Assembly: GCF_014643835.1 (NCBI RefSeq)
Contig: NZ_BMKD01000005.1
Coordinates: 310,001 to 374,000 of the forward strand
Origin: Mucilaginibacter rubeus
Lineage (GTDB): Bacteria > Bacteroidota > Bacteroidia > Sphingobacteriales > Sphingobacteriaceae
Reading direction: 5' to 3'
Length of the DNA stretch: 64,000 nucleotides
The notes under the pieces are model-generated. The model was not told where the DNA came from. It worked only from the letters and a program-made list of their open reading frames with translations, and searched no databases. Positions within the stretch are counted from its first letter, which is position 1; the number at the start of each line of letters is the position of its first letter. Shown piece by piece: positions 34,809-43,330 of this stretch. The position numbers were made by a program, and so were the translations under genes.

Positions 34809-34958
34809 TATCCCACATCTTGGGAGAGAAGTTATCCTGAAATAAAATACCTCTGGATTTTTATCATATAACTAAACTGGCTGATGGTCATCTTTTAAAT
34901 AAAAACCCTAAATTTATTTAATTCCGAAATCGAATATCCGCAATCCCAAATCAAAACG

Positions 34959-35765
34959 ATGCGCTATTTCACTATCCAGCCACCGGCCGAGCTGAAACCT
35001 TATGTAAGATTTTACTGGGTGTTGGAGCATGAGCTGGAGCCGGATCATTCGTCATATATTTATCGTTCTGTTGCTGATGCCTGTGCCGAATTGGTATTTC
35101 ACTACCATTCATCGTTTAATGAATTGAAGGAGAAGAATGAGCAAAGCCCAAGCTTATCAGGCATTCAATTTCAAACTACACAATACCGCAGGTTTATAAC
35201 AACCGAAAGCTTTGGCATTTTTGGCGCCTATATTTATCCTTTTGCCGTGCCTTATTTTTTTAATACCCCCAGCAGCCAAACCAGCAACCTCGCATTTGAT
35301 TTCGATACGTTTTTAAGCCGGCCCGGCCGGGAGCTGGAAGAGCAGATCATGTTAGCCGGAAATAACTATAAACGAGCAGAGATATTGTCTCGTTTTTTAA
35401 TTGTGCGCTTACGTCAAAATGTGTTAAAGGATGAACGGATGGCGATCGCTATCAGGGATGTGATCCACAATAAACAGTACAGAACAGTTGGCGAGCTGGC
35501 CGAGGCCTATAACTTGTCTTCACGGCAGTTCGACCGTAAATTTAAGGAGTCAGCGGGCTTTAGCCCTAAAACTTATATGCGGCTGGTGCGCCTTCAGGAT
35601 GTTCTGACTCAATATAATGCAGATAAAACATTAACGCAGATAGCACTGGAATGCGGGTATTATGACCAGTCGCACTTTATTCATGATGTGAAGGAGTTTA
35701 CAGGCTATCATCCGGGCTTTTATTTTTCAGGCAAGGCTGAGGGAACTGAATACCGGAACATATAA
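34959..35765 (+). CDS. AraC-family transcriptional regulator
   Basis: A 268-residue regulator with an N-terminal sensor domain (MRYFTIQPPAELKPYVRFYWV, DUF6597-like) and a C-terminal double helix-turn-helix (about 170-268: VGELAEAYNLSSRQFDRKFKESAGFSPKTYMRL, IALECGYYDQSHFIHDVKEF TGYHPG). The following VOC gene starts 60 bp downstream of its stop on the same strand. Likely regulates that gene or itself; the ligand is unknown. Confidence 0.92.
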   Translation: MRYFTIQPPAELKPYVRFYWVLEHELEPDHSSYIYRSVADACAELVFHYHSSFNELKEKNEQSPSLSGIQFQTTQYRRFITTESFGIFGAYIYPFAVPYFFNTPSSQTSNLAFDFDTFLSRPGRELEEQIMLAGNNYKRAEILSRFLIVRLRQNVLKDERMAIAIRDVIHNKQYRTVGELAEAYNLSSRQFDRKFKESAGFSPKTYMRLVRLQDVLTQYNADKTLTQIALECGYYDQSHFIHDVKEFTGYHPGFYFSGKAEGTEYRNI

Positions 35766-35825
35766 TGTCCGGTTTTTACAATTTTGAGAACAGAGGGACA
35801 GCTAATTTTGAGAAAAAAACAAATT

Positions 35826-36206
35826 ATGGCAACAATAAACATTCCCGAAAATTACCAGGCTGTAATGCCTTACCTCATTGTTAAAAATGGCGCTCAGTTT
35901 ATCGGGTTTACCCAAAAGGTTTTTGGTGCAACGGAACAGTTTAAAACCATGCGCGATGAACACACCATTATGCACGCCGAGGTTAACATCAATGGCAGCA
36001 CCATCATGTTTGCCGATTGTACCGATACTTATCAGCAGCAAAATGCAGGTATGTTTGTATATGTAGAAAACTGTGACGAAACTTACCAGAAGGCCATTGA
36101 TAGCGGGGCCGAAAGCATTATGCCGCCGGCCGATCAACCATACGGCAGGAGCGCAGGGGTAAAAGACCCGTTCGGAAATACATGGTGGATTACTAACCCG
36201 CTATAA
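35826..36206 (+). CDS. VOC (glyoxalase/bleomycin-resistance) family protein
   Basis: A 126-residue VOC protein starting at the ATG at 35826 (MATINIPENYQAVMPYLIVK). A longer in-frame reading from 35784 adds 14 residues unlike the family. The beta-alpha-beta-beta-beta half domain contains FIGFTQKVFGATEQFKT, IMHAEVNINGSTIMFAD and the C-terminal GRSAGVKDPFGNTWWITN. PhnB-like relatives bind or modify small molecules through a metal. It follows the AraC regulator. Confidence 0.9.
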   Translation: MATINIPENYQAVMPYLIVKNGAQFIGFTQKVFGATEQFKTMRDEHTIMHAEVNINGSTIMFADCTDTYQQQNAGMFVYVENCDETYQKAIDSGAESIMPPADQPYGRSAGVKDPFGNTWWITNPL

Positions 36207-36267
36207 ATAATTTGAATAATTTATGGAAATCAAACAGCGCCTGCATCTTATCCATAAAATTACAACC

Positions 36268-36969
36268 ATGAAAAATCTTTTAACTGTTTTAGTGTGTCTG
36301 TTTTATGGAACTACCGCTTTTGCTCAGGCAGCCCTACCTCAAACGCCGCCGCCGCAAAGTAAATCAGCTCAACCTTTGCAGGCAAAGTCAGATACCGGCA
36401 AAGCTTTGTTAAACCCCAATCAAAGCCCCTCGTTTAAAGACACAACTAATACATATAAAAGCTACCAGTCTAAGTCTCCCGCCGATTCATTATACCGCCA
36501 TTTACCTGATGCAAAGGAACGGCAGCCATTAATTATTGTTAACTCCAAAATCATTAGCGGTCTTGGCCATATAAATCCAAATGATGTTACCTGGTTGACA
36601 ATTTTTAAAGACAAAGATGTTCCGGCAAACGTCGCCAACCTAAGCAGGTTTGGTATAATAATGATAACCCTTAAAAAAGGAGTGAAAATTGAAACAAATA
36701 CTTTTGACGATATAAAAAGGAGGTTTGGAGTAAGTGGTAATGTAAGGTTTGCTGTTGACGGCTATTTTGTTGACGATGAAAGTATGCTCATTTCGGCGCA
36801 GGACATCAACGAAATAAACCTAACCTGGAAAAAGAATAAAGATGGGTCGCCGGATGTAACGATCAACATATGGATGCTGGCGCCTGAAGCCCGCAAAGGC
36901 CCTGTTGCCGGAAGGCACCCAACTGATAAACCCGGTGAAATTTATATAAGGGGATTGGTATCAAAATAA
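36268..36969 (+). CDS. Secreted TonB-plug-like domain protein without barrel
   Basis: A 233-residue protein starting at the ATG at 36268, since a signal peptide (MKNLLTVLVCLFYGTTAFA) begins there. After a P/Q/K-rich linker it has PLIIVNSKIISGLGHINPND followed by VTWLTIFKDKDVPANVANLSRFGIIMITLKKG. That is a good match to the plug domain of TonB-dependent receptors (..VDGKPI..ISPNDIESITVLKDA..GVIVITTKKG). No beta-barrel follows. A second, weaker copy appears near FAVDGYFVDDESMLISAQDI. It may be a soluble regulator-like plug, as seen in BlaR1/M56-type proteins in this phylum. Confidence 0.65.
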   Translation: MKNLLTVLVCLFYGTTAFAQAALPQTPPPQSKSAQPLQAKSDTGKALLNPNQSPSFKDTTNTYKSYQSKSPADSLYRHLPDAKERQPLIIVNSKIISGLGHINPNDVTWLTIFKDKDVPANVANLSRFGIIMITLKKGVKIETNTFDDIKRRFGVSGNVRFAVDGYFVDDESMLISAQDINEINLTWKKNKDGSPDVTINIWMLAPEARKGPVAGRHPTDKPGEIYIRGLVSK

Positions 36970-37020
36970 TTTTATTTCGGATAAAATCTTTTCCTTTGCC
37001 GGTCGTCATACATATAATAT

Positions 37021-37485
37021 ATGTACGCTTTTATTTTAGCATTACACTCTCTTACGCGCTGGTTTGTTTTGGCCAGCCTGCTTTTTGCCATTTATCGCGC
37101 TTACAGCGGATGGCTTACTAACAAAAGCTATTCAAAATTCGACGACCGCGTACGGGTTATTACCACCAACATTGCCCATATCCAGCTAACTATTGGGCTC
37201 TGGCTGTATTTCATCAGCCCGATAGCCAATTATTTCATCAGCCATTTTAAAGAGGCGGTGCACGAGCGGCAGATCAGGTTTTTTGGCATGGAGCACGTTA
37301 CCATGATGCTGATCGGCATTACGCTGATCACCATTGCCTCATCAAAAGCCAAACGAAAAACACTTGATAAGGACAAATTTAAAACCACGGCCATTTGGCT
37401 AACCATTGCCCTGCTGGTTATTTTAAGTTCCATCCCCTGGTCGTTTTCGCCGTTGATCAGCCGCCCGTTATTCAGGCCGTTTTAA
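37021..37485 (+). CDS. Small four-helix membrane protein, cytochrome b-like
   Basis: A 154-residue integral membrane protein with four hydrophobic helices. Histidines recur near the membrane in LHSLTRWFVL, IAHIQLTIGLWLYF and FFGMEHVTMMLIG, the spacing seen in proteins annotated as cytochrome B in Bacteroidota. Heme binding is inferred from these histidines only. It is a stand-alone gene, converging with the quinone oxidoreductase gene. Confidence 0.75.
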   Translation: MYAFILALHSLTRWFVLASLLFAIYRAYSGWLTNKSYSKFDDRVRVITTNIAHIQLTIGLWLYFISPIANYFISHFKEAVHERQIRFFGMEHVTMMLIGITLITIASSKAKRKTLDKDKFKTTAIWLTIALLVILSSIPWSFSPLISRPLFRPF

Positions 37486-37536
37486 AATCCTGGGCCTTGA
37501 AAACGGAGAGGTCAACTTATTTTAGGGCGAATCACC

Positions 37537-38544
37537 TTACTCAGCAACGTCAATCACCAATTTACCGCTTGCCTTACCATTCTCTAATATCTCGTGGGCT
37601 TGATTGGCGTTAGCCAATGTAAATGTACGCCCGTCCACCAGCGGAACAACTTTGCCGGCCTCGGCAAGTTTTGTAGCCTCCTGCATAATTTCACCATGAT
37701 GTTTGCGGCCTCTACCGGTGAGCATCGGCATCAAAGTAAACACTCCTGAGTATGTAGCTCCCCGGAATGATAAGGGAGCCAGCTTATGCTCTCCCCAGCC
37801 CAGGCAACTTACCACATGACCAGTATAATAACGCACCGCATTAAATGATGCATCTAAAGTGGCTCCGCCCAGGGTATCATATACAATGTCAAACCCTTCG
37901 CCGTTAGTATAATTGTTCACATATTCGTCAACGGTTGTGGCACGATAATCGATAAAAGTAGCGCCAATGCTTTCAATATATTGCTGCTGGGCCGCGCTGC
38001 CGGTAGCATATACATCCGCGCCAAAAGCTTTCGCTACCTGAACCGCTAAATGGCCAACGCCTCCGGCACCACCATGTACCAGCACTTTTTGTCCCTCATG
38101 TACATTTGCCCTGTCTACAAGGCCTTCCCAGGCAGTGATAAAGTTAAGCGGCATGGAAGCCGATTGGCGCATATTTAAATTAGATGGCTTTACAGCAAGC
38201 AACTCAGCGTCAAAAGCTGCGTATTGAGCGTAGGTACCCTGCAAACCGCCTATACCGCCTGCAAGTCCATACACTTCGTCGCCAGGTTTAAAAGTATTTA
38301 CATCTGCACCAACAGCTTCAACTATGCCGGCAAAGTCCATCCCTAAAATAGCGGGTAAGGGCTGCCTGGCATGCCCGCCTTTACCAGTACGGATCTTATT
38401 ATCCAATACGCTGACGCCGCTGGCTATAATACGCACCAGTACCTGGCCCCTGGAGGCAATTGGGCGGTCAACTACGGTTATTGTGAAAGGCGCATTTGCT
38501 TCAGGAGCGATAAGGGCCTGCATTGTTGTATTTTGAGTTTCCAT
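37537..38544 (-). CDS. Quinone oxidoreductase-like MDR enzyme (NADP-dependent, zinc-free)
   Basis: A 335-residue medium-chain dehydrogenase/reductase. The catalytic fold starts IVIRASGVSVLDNKIRTGKGG-like and the nucleotide-binding motif is VLVHGGAGGVGHLAVQVAKAFGADVYAT. No structural zinc cysteine cluster is present, so it belongs with the QOR/zeta-crystallin group. These reduce quinones or enones with NADPH. It is divergent from an AraC gene across 90 bp containing inverted repeats. Confidence 0.9.
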   Translation of the reverse strand: METQNTTMQALIAPEANAPFTITVVDRPIASRGQVLVRIIASGVSVLDNKIRTGKGGHARQPLPAILGMDFAGIVEAVGADVNTFKPGDEVYGLAGGIGGLQGTYAQYAAFDAELLAVKPSNLNMRQSASMPLNFITAWEGLVDRANVHEGQKVLVHGGAGGVGHLAVQVAKAFGADVYATGSAAQQQYIESIGATFIDYRATTVDEYVNNYTNGEGFDIVYDTLGGATLDASFNAVRYYTGHVVSCLGWGEHKLAPLSFRGATYSGVFTLMPMLTGRGRKHHGEIMQEATKLAEAGKVVPLVDGRTFTLANANQAHEILENGKASGKLVIDVAE

Positions 38545-38568
38545 TTGTGTTGTTGTTTAATTACAATA

Positions 38569-38603
38569 CAAAATTATACAAGGAGGCAGCCATATTCCTT
38601 GTA
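38569..38603. promoter_or_regulatory. Divergent control region between oxidoreductase and AraC gene
   Basis: A TAATTTTG -7 box for the oxidoreductase lies at 38569-38576 (minus strand). A perfect 8-bp inverted repeat, TACAAGGA (38577-38584) and TCCTTGTA (38596-38603), overlaps the region. Repeated TACAA words extend it on both sides. It is a candidate operator for the adjacent AraC protein. Confidence 0.35.
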
Positions 38604-38630
38604 CAATCCCTCGTAACATTTGTACATTTA
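38599..38630 (+). promoter_or_regulatory. Promoter of the second AraC gene
   Basis: TTG at 38599-38601, 21 nt, then TACATTTA at 38623-38630, one base off the -7 consensus, with 4 nt before the ATG at 38635. A leaderless start is predicted. Confidence 0.5.
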
Positions 38631-38634
38631 CACT

Positions 38635-39492
38635 ATGGTAAAAGATAATTTATACCAGCCTTTTGAAGTTGTTTTGCGCGAACCACTCAGCGCCTGTCCC
38701 CGCAGCGAACACTCACACAGCTTTTTCGAGTTTATTTATATCGTAAGCGGCACCGGAAGGCAGTGCATAAACAAAAGCAAGTTTACCTATAAACCCGGTC
38801 ACCTGTTTTTACTTACACCTGATGATTCACATTATTTTGAGATACTGACCGAAACACAGTTCCTGTTTATCCGCTTCAACCCACTTTACATTAAAGATCG
38901 CGGCCTTAGCGGCGAAACAGCCCAGCATCTCGATTTCCTGCTAAAAAACGCAGGCCAGGCACCGGGATGCATATTAAAGACCGATGAAGATAAGGCTGTT
39001 GTAAAACCCATTATGCAGGCCATCATCAGTGAAAAAGAAAAAAACGGGCTTTACAGTAAGGCACTCCTTCAACAATATATCAATACGGTTATAGTAATCG
39101 CCGCCCGTAATGTGGCTATGAGCATGCCCGATGATGTTGGTGAGAACACCGAAGAAAAAACACTTGATATCCTGCAATACATCCAGGCCAATATCTACTT
39201 CCCCGAAAAACTAAAAGCTAAAGTCATAGCCGATAAAGCCGGAATCTCTGAAAACTACCTTGGCCAGTATTTTAAAAAACATACCGGCGAAACTATGCAG
39301 CAGTATATCATCAATTACAAACTGAAGCTGATTGAGAACCGTTTACTGCACAGCAACATGCGTATGGTTGAAATTGCCAATGAGCTTGGTTTTAATGATG
39401 AAAGCCACCTGAACCGCATTTTTAAAAAATACAGAAGTATGAACCCTTCGGATTTTAGGAAAGCGGAAGGAGAATTGAATGCCCTTGTTTAA
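38635..39492 (+). CDS. AraC-family transcriptional regulator with cupin sensor
   Basis: A 285-residue regulator starting at ATG 38635; an alternative TTG at 38620 would add five residues. The N-terminal half has a cupin pattern (HSHSFFEFIYIVSGTGRQCI, YKPGHLFLLTPDDSHYFE), a small-ligand pocket. The C-terminal AraC helix-turn-helix is KVIADKAGISENYLGQYFKK and EIANELGFNDESHLNRIFKKYRSMNPSDFRK. Divergent from the oxidoreductase; likely controls it. Confidence 0.93.
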   Translation: MVKDNLYQPFEVVLREPLSACPRSEHSHSFFEFIYIVSGTGRQCINKSKFTYKPGHLFLLTPDDSHYFEILTETQFLFIRFNPLYIKDRGLSGETAQHLDFLLKNAGQAPGCILKTDEDKAVVKPIMQAIISEKEKNGLYSKALLQQYINTVIVIAARNVAMSMPDDVGENTEEKTLDILQYIQANIYFPEKLKAKVIADKAGISENYLGQYFKKHTGETMQQYIINYKLKLIENRLLHSNMRMVEIANELGFNDESHLNRIFKKYRSMNPSDFRKAEGELNALV

Positions 39493-39690
39493 TACGTTAA
39501 AGCCCGTCATTTTTATATTAACGCCCCAATAAACACAAGAATTATATTTTAAAAATCACCATGAATTGAAAATTTGATTAAAATATCTTCAAAAATTTCA
39601 AAATAATTTGCTTTTTTATCAAAAACACTTCATAAATTACAATTCTGAAAGATAACTGATTGTCAATTTTTAATTTATTGTAATTTTTTC

Positions 39691-41139
39691 ATGGAAGAAT
39701 CAGCTTATTTTGACAAATACAGCCCAATTGATAATGTTTGGGACGAAATGTATGGCTTGGACGCTAATGTTCGGGAACATTACCGTAAAGTTATTGACTA
39801 CATTTCGAAGGAATCGGCCGACGACCTGAACAAAAAGGAGGAGCTTGCCAAGCGCCTTTTCATGAGCCAGGGCATCACCTTTACCGTTTATAACAGCGGC
39901 GAAGGCATCGAAAAGATCTTTCCTTTTGATATTATCCCCCGTATCATCACTGCCGATGAATGGGCTTTTGTTGAGCGTGGCATCAAGCAGCGCCTTAACG
40001 CGCTTAATTTATTTCTGAAGGATATATACCACAATCAGTTTATTGTAAAGGACGGCATAGTACCTATTGATATTATTTATTCGTGTCCGCACTTTCTGCG
40101 CGAGATGTACCAGCTCCAGGTGCCTTATGATATTTATGTACATATTTCGGGCATCGACCTTATCCGTGATGAAGACGGCACTTTTTACGTGCTCGAAGAT
40201 AACCTGCGCACCCCATCGGGCGTAAGTTATATGCTCGAGAACAGGGAGATCACCAAACGCTTGTTTCCCGACCTGCTGCCGCAATGCAGTGTGCGCAGCG
40301 TTACTGAATATCCGTCAATACTATATAAAAACCTGCTGGCGCTTTCACCCCGGCAAATCCATAACCCAACTATTGTTTTACTTACGCCGGGTATTTATAA
40401 TTCGGCCTATTTTGAGCATACCACGCTGGCCCGCCTGATGGGGGTTGAATTGGTAGAAGGACGCGACCTGGTAGTGAACAACCATAAAGTGTACATGAAA
40501 ACCACCACCGGGCTGCAACAGGTTGATGTGATCTACCGCCGGGTGGACGATGAGTTTCTCGATCCCCTGGTATTTAACCCGGCAAGTATGCTTGGCGTAG
40601 CAGGCCTTATGGGAGCTTATCGCAAAGGCAATGTAGCCATAGTAAATGCAACAGGCACTGGCGTGGCCGACGATAAGGCGGTTTATGCCTATGTACCGGA
40701 TATGATCCGCTATTACCTGAACGAAGAGCCCATACTCAAAAACGTGCCAACACACCAGTTAGGCAATCCAGATGAACGCGAAATGGTATTTAAAAACCTC
40801 AATAAAATGGTGGTTAAAAAAACCAATGGCAGCGGTGGCTATGGTATGCTGATGGGGCATGCAGCAAGCGAGCAGGAAATAGATGAATATAAAAAGGAAA
40901 TCCTGAAAGATCCGCGTAACTTCATAGCACAGCCAACCATCAGTCTTTCGGCGGCGCCATGTTACATGCAGGGCGAACTAAAGCCACGCAGGGTTGATTT
41001 AAGGCCTTACGCGCTGTACGGCCCCGATGGCATTGAGATAGTCCCCGGTGGCCTAACCCGTGTGGCTTTAAAAGAAGGTTCACTGGTGGTAAACAGTTCG
41101 CAGGGCGGCGGCAGTAAGGACACGTGGGTGTTAGCCTGA
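39691..41139 (+). CDS. Circularly permuted ATP-grasp family protein
   Basis: A 482-residue protein of the CP_ATPgrasp family (DUF404/DUF407). Typical blocks are YGLDANVREHYRKVIDYI near the start, FPFDIIPRIITADEWAFVERG, REMYQLQVPYDIYVHISGIDLIRDEDG and FYVLEDNLRTPSGVSYMLENR, and the phosphate-binding loop TNGSGGYGMLMGHAA. It is predicted to ligate an amine or amino acid to a carboxylate. It heads a conserved three-gene operon with alpha-E and transglutaminase proteins; spacing to the next gene is 110 bp and holds repeat arrays. Confidence 0.93.
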   Translation: MEESAYFDKYSPIDNVWDEMYGLDANVREHYRKVIDYISKESADDLNKKEELAKRLFMSQGITFTVYNSGEGIEKIFPFDIIPRIITADEWAFVERGIKQRLNALNLFLKDIYHNQFIVKDGIVPIDIIYSCPHFLREMYQLQVPYDIYVHISGIDLIRDEDGTFYVLEDNLRTPSGVSYMLENREITKRLFPDLLPQCSVRSVTEYPSILYKNLLALSPRQIHNPTIVLLTPGIYNSAYFEHTTLARLMGVELVEGRDLVVNNHKVYMKTTTGLQQVDVIYRRVDDEFLDPLVFNPASMLGVAGLMGAYRKGNVAIVNATGTGVADDKAVYAYVPDMIRYYLNEEPILKNVPTHQLGNPDEREMVFKNLNKMVVKKTNGSGGYGMLMGHAASEQEIDEYKKEILKDPRNFIAQPTISLSAAPCYMQGELKPRRVDLRPYALYGPDGIEIVPGGLTRVALKEGSLVVNSSQGGGSKDTWVLA

Positions 41140-41140
41140 G

Positions 41141-41245
41141 AGGCAAAAGGACAAAGGCGAAAGATAAAAGGCTTTTAAATAAAAAACAAGAAGGATGCGG
41201 AGCTAAGTAAATCCGAAATTGAACATCCGAATTCCGAAATTTAGA
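41141..41245. repeat. Two unrelated heptad arms in one gap
   Basis: 41141-41175 has five AGGCAAA-like units, and 41211-41245 has five ATCCGAA-like units ending just before the ATG of the next gene. The two arms use different sequence families but both keep the 7-nt period. Confidence 0.6.
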
Positions 41246-41249
41246 TCAT

Positions 41250-42185
41250 ATGTTAAGCAGGGTTGCAGCAAGTTTTTATTGGTTAAGCCGTTACATTGAG
41301 CGCAGCGATGGTATGCTGCGGATGCTCAAAATTAATTATGCGTCATCGCAGGATACGGTGCAGGAATTTACCTGGGAACCCGTAATGCGGATCTTTGCCG
41401 GACTAAACGCCGGTGAAGCCGAAAAGCTGGACAACGACAGCCGGTCGGTTTTAAAGTATATGGTTACCGGGAAAAACAACCCTAATTCCATACTCAATAT
41501 CATCACACTGGCGCGTGAAAATGCACGCGGCGTACAGGAGCACATTACCAAAGACCTTTGGCAATGCCTGAATGAATATTACCACACCGTAAAAGATCCG
41601 CGACTGGAACGCGCCCTGCACCGGGAAGACCCGATAGGGGTACTGGACGTGCTGATAAAACAAGTAATGCTTTATTACGGCACAGTGGAGATTACTATGG
41701 AGCGCGGCGAAGGCCGTGCATTTATGAACATTGGCAAATACCTGGAACGGGCCATCCAGTCGGTTGATATTTTGGATACTAAATTCAGCTCGATAAGTGA
41801 CAACCCCGATCTGCTTACGGATACCACTTACTGGAAACACCTGCTGCTTTCATTGGGTGGGTACGAACTGTATTTAAAAACCTATCGTGAGGGGTTTGAG
41901 GCCGAAAATGTTTTGGAGCAGGTTGTTCTGAACAACGATTTTCCGCGCTCGGTTATTTATTCGGTAAATAATATTCAGCGTTATTTCGACAGATTGAAGA
42001 ATGACAGCAATGCCGATGACTACAGGGAAATGTCGTTTCAGATAGGCCGGTTGCAAAGCCGCATAAAGTATAGTTCGGTAAAAAGTATCAAGCAGGAGGG
42101 CTTGCACTTGTTCCTCACCCAGATCAGGAGTGAGCTATACGGCATAGGCAATTCATTAAACCAACATTACTTTGCTAATTCATGA
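41250..42185 (+). CDS. Alpha-E domain protein
   Basis: A 311-residue helical protein of the alpha-E family (DUF403). The conserved N-terminal MLSRVAASFYWLSRYIERSDGM is unmistakable, with later helices such as LARENARGVQEHITKDLWQCLNEYYH. It neighbours CP_ATPgrasp and transglutaminase proteins across bacteria. The role is not established; it is thought to work in peptide-like metabolite formation. Second gene of the operon. Confidence 0.95.
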   Translation: MLSRVAASFYWLSRYIERSDGMLRMLKINYASSQDTVQEFTWEPVMRIFAGLNAGEAEKLDNDSRSVLKYMVTGKNNPNSILNIITLARENARGVQEHITKDLWQCLNEYYHTVKDPRLERALHREDPIGVLDVLIKQVMLYYGTVEITMERGEGRAFMNIGKYLERAIQSVDILDTKFSSISDNPDLLTDTTYWKHLLLSLGGYELYLKTYREGFEAENVLEQVVLNNDFPRSVIYSVNNIQRYFDRLKNDSNADDYREMSFQIGRLQSRIKYSSVKSIKQEGLHLFLTQIRSELYGIGNSLNQHYFANS

Positions 42186-42190
42186 TAACA

Positions 42191-42266
42191 ATTTGAAGAT
42201 GTTTTGATTTGAAGATTTGAAAATGCCGGTCTATCTTTTCATTTTCAAATTTTCAAATCCTCAAAT
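42191..42266. repeat. Convergent octad array pair
   Basis: Left arm 42191-42222 has four 8-nt units such as ATTTGAAG and ATTTGAAA. Right arm 42243-42266 has three units of the same family in opposite orientation. Both arms end with ATG-adjacent A runs towards the centre. Confidence 0.7.
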
Positions 42267-42281
42267 TAAAAAATTAAAACA

Positions 42282-43250
42282 ATGCCTGAATTTAAGATCC
42301 AACATATCACCAAATACACTTATGAAGGCCCTGTTCGTGACAGCGCCAACCAAATCATCCTGTTCCCGATAAAAGATGAATACCAGGAAGTGGTAAAACA
42401 GGAGCTAAATATAACAGGCAGCCCGGTAGTTGATACTCATATCGATTACTATGGCAACGAGGTTGGCAGTTTCACCTACAGCAACCAGCATAACATGCTG
42501 GTTATAAACTCAAAGCTGGTTGTCATTACCCGACAGCGCCCCCTTCCGGTTAATGATATTTTTCCGGAGCAGCAATGGGAGGACCTTAAGCGGCTTCAAT
42601 ACATGGTGCCCTATATTGATTTTTTAAAGCAGGAATATTTTGAAGGCCTGCCCGAGCTACAGGAAATAGTTGAGCAGGAACGGCGTAAAGATGAAACGCC
42701 CTTTCAGATAGCACTTCGTTTTTGCGGCTGGGTTTATAAAAATTTTGAGTACATCAAAGGCGTTACCACTGTTGAAACTACACTGGATGAAGTATGGAAG
42801 CTTAAAGCCGGCGTTTGCCAGGATTTTGCCCATATATTAATGGTGATGCTCCGCCAGCTTAAAATACCATCCCGTTATGTAAGTGGCTATATCTGTACCC
42901 ATAGCAGCGCTATGCGCGGCGAGGGAGCAACCCATGCCTGGGCCGAAGTGTATGTGCCCGACTATGGCTGGCTTGGCATCGACCCTACAAATAACTGTAT
43001 TGCCAATGAAACCCACGTACGCCTGGCCGTGGGCCGCAATTTTTCAGATTGTTCGCCGGTTAAAGGTGTTTATAAAGGCGCCTACGGCCACAAGCTGGAA
43101 GTGTCAGTAATTGTTGACGATGCAGATACTATTGTTTTTGAGGATAAAACCCACGAATCGCCGGCTATGCACACGGTAGCCGAATTTCCTAAAAACAGCT
43201 ATCAGCGATATATGGAGATCATTCAGCAGCAACAACAACAGCAACAGTAG
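42282..43250 (+). CDS. Transglutaminase-like cysteine protease family protein with polyglutamine tail
   Basis: A 322-residue protein of the bacterial transglutaminase-like family. The catalytic triad is Cys179 (LKAGVCQDFAHI), His218 (EGATHAWAEVYV) and Asp234 (LGIDPTNNC). The N-terminal beta domain (FKIQHITKYTYEGPV) is the Bact_transglu_N type. The C-terminus ends in eight consecutive Gln codons, a mixed CAG/CAA run, so a polymorphic tail is likely. Third gene of the CP_ATPgrasp/alpha-E operon. Confidence 0.95.
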   Translation: MPEFKIQHITKYTYEGPVRDSANQIILFPIKDEYQEVVKQELNITGSPVVDTHIDYYGNEVGSFTYSNQHNMLVINSKLVVITRQRPLPVNDIFPEQQWEDLKRLQYMVPYIDFLKQEYFEGLPELQEIVEQERRKDETPFQIALRFCGWVYKNFEYIKGVTTVETTLDEVWKLKAGVCQDFAHILMVMLRQLKIPSRYVSGYICTHSSAMRGEGATHAWAEVYVPDYGWLGIDPTNNCIANETHVRLAVGRNFSDCSPVKGVYKGAYGHKLEVSVIVDDADTIVFEDKTHESPAMHTVAEFPKNSYQRYMEIIQQQQQQQQ

Positions 43251-43253
43251 ATT

Positions 43254-43288
43254 AGTTGGCAGTGGCAGTTTTCAGTGGCAGTTGGCAG
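43254..43288 (+). repeat. Single-arm heptad-like array
   Basis: Five consecutive TGGCAGT-related 7-nt units begin 3 nt after the transglutaminase stop. No matching inverted arm was seen. Confidence 0.5.
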
Positions 43289-43330
43289 CGGAGAAATTGT
43301 TGTCACACCAACAACGGTATAGGGAATCTC

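Larger units (their letters stand above)
34216..34957. repeat. Split heptad array pair around the second toxin-antitoxin module
   Basis: Left arm 34216-34250 (units such as GGGAATT, TCGAAAT, TCGGATT) starts right after the serine hydrolase stop. The right arm 34923-34957, read on the minus strand, has five units (TTTGGGA, TTGCGGA, TTTCGGA and relatives) and ends one base before the AraC gene start. Between the arms lie the antitoxin and toxin genes. Confidence 0.65.

Noticed and set aside
35784-35825. Upstream start for the VOC protein
   Set aside because: The extra 14 residues do not resemble the family; the ATG at 35826 gives the expected N-terminus.
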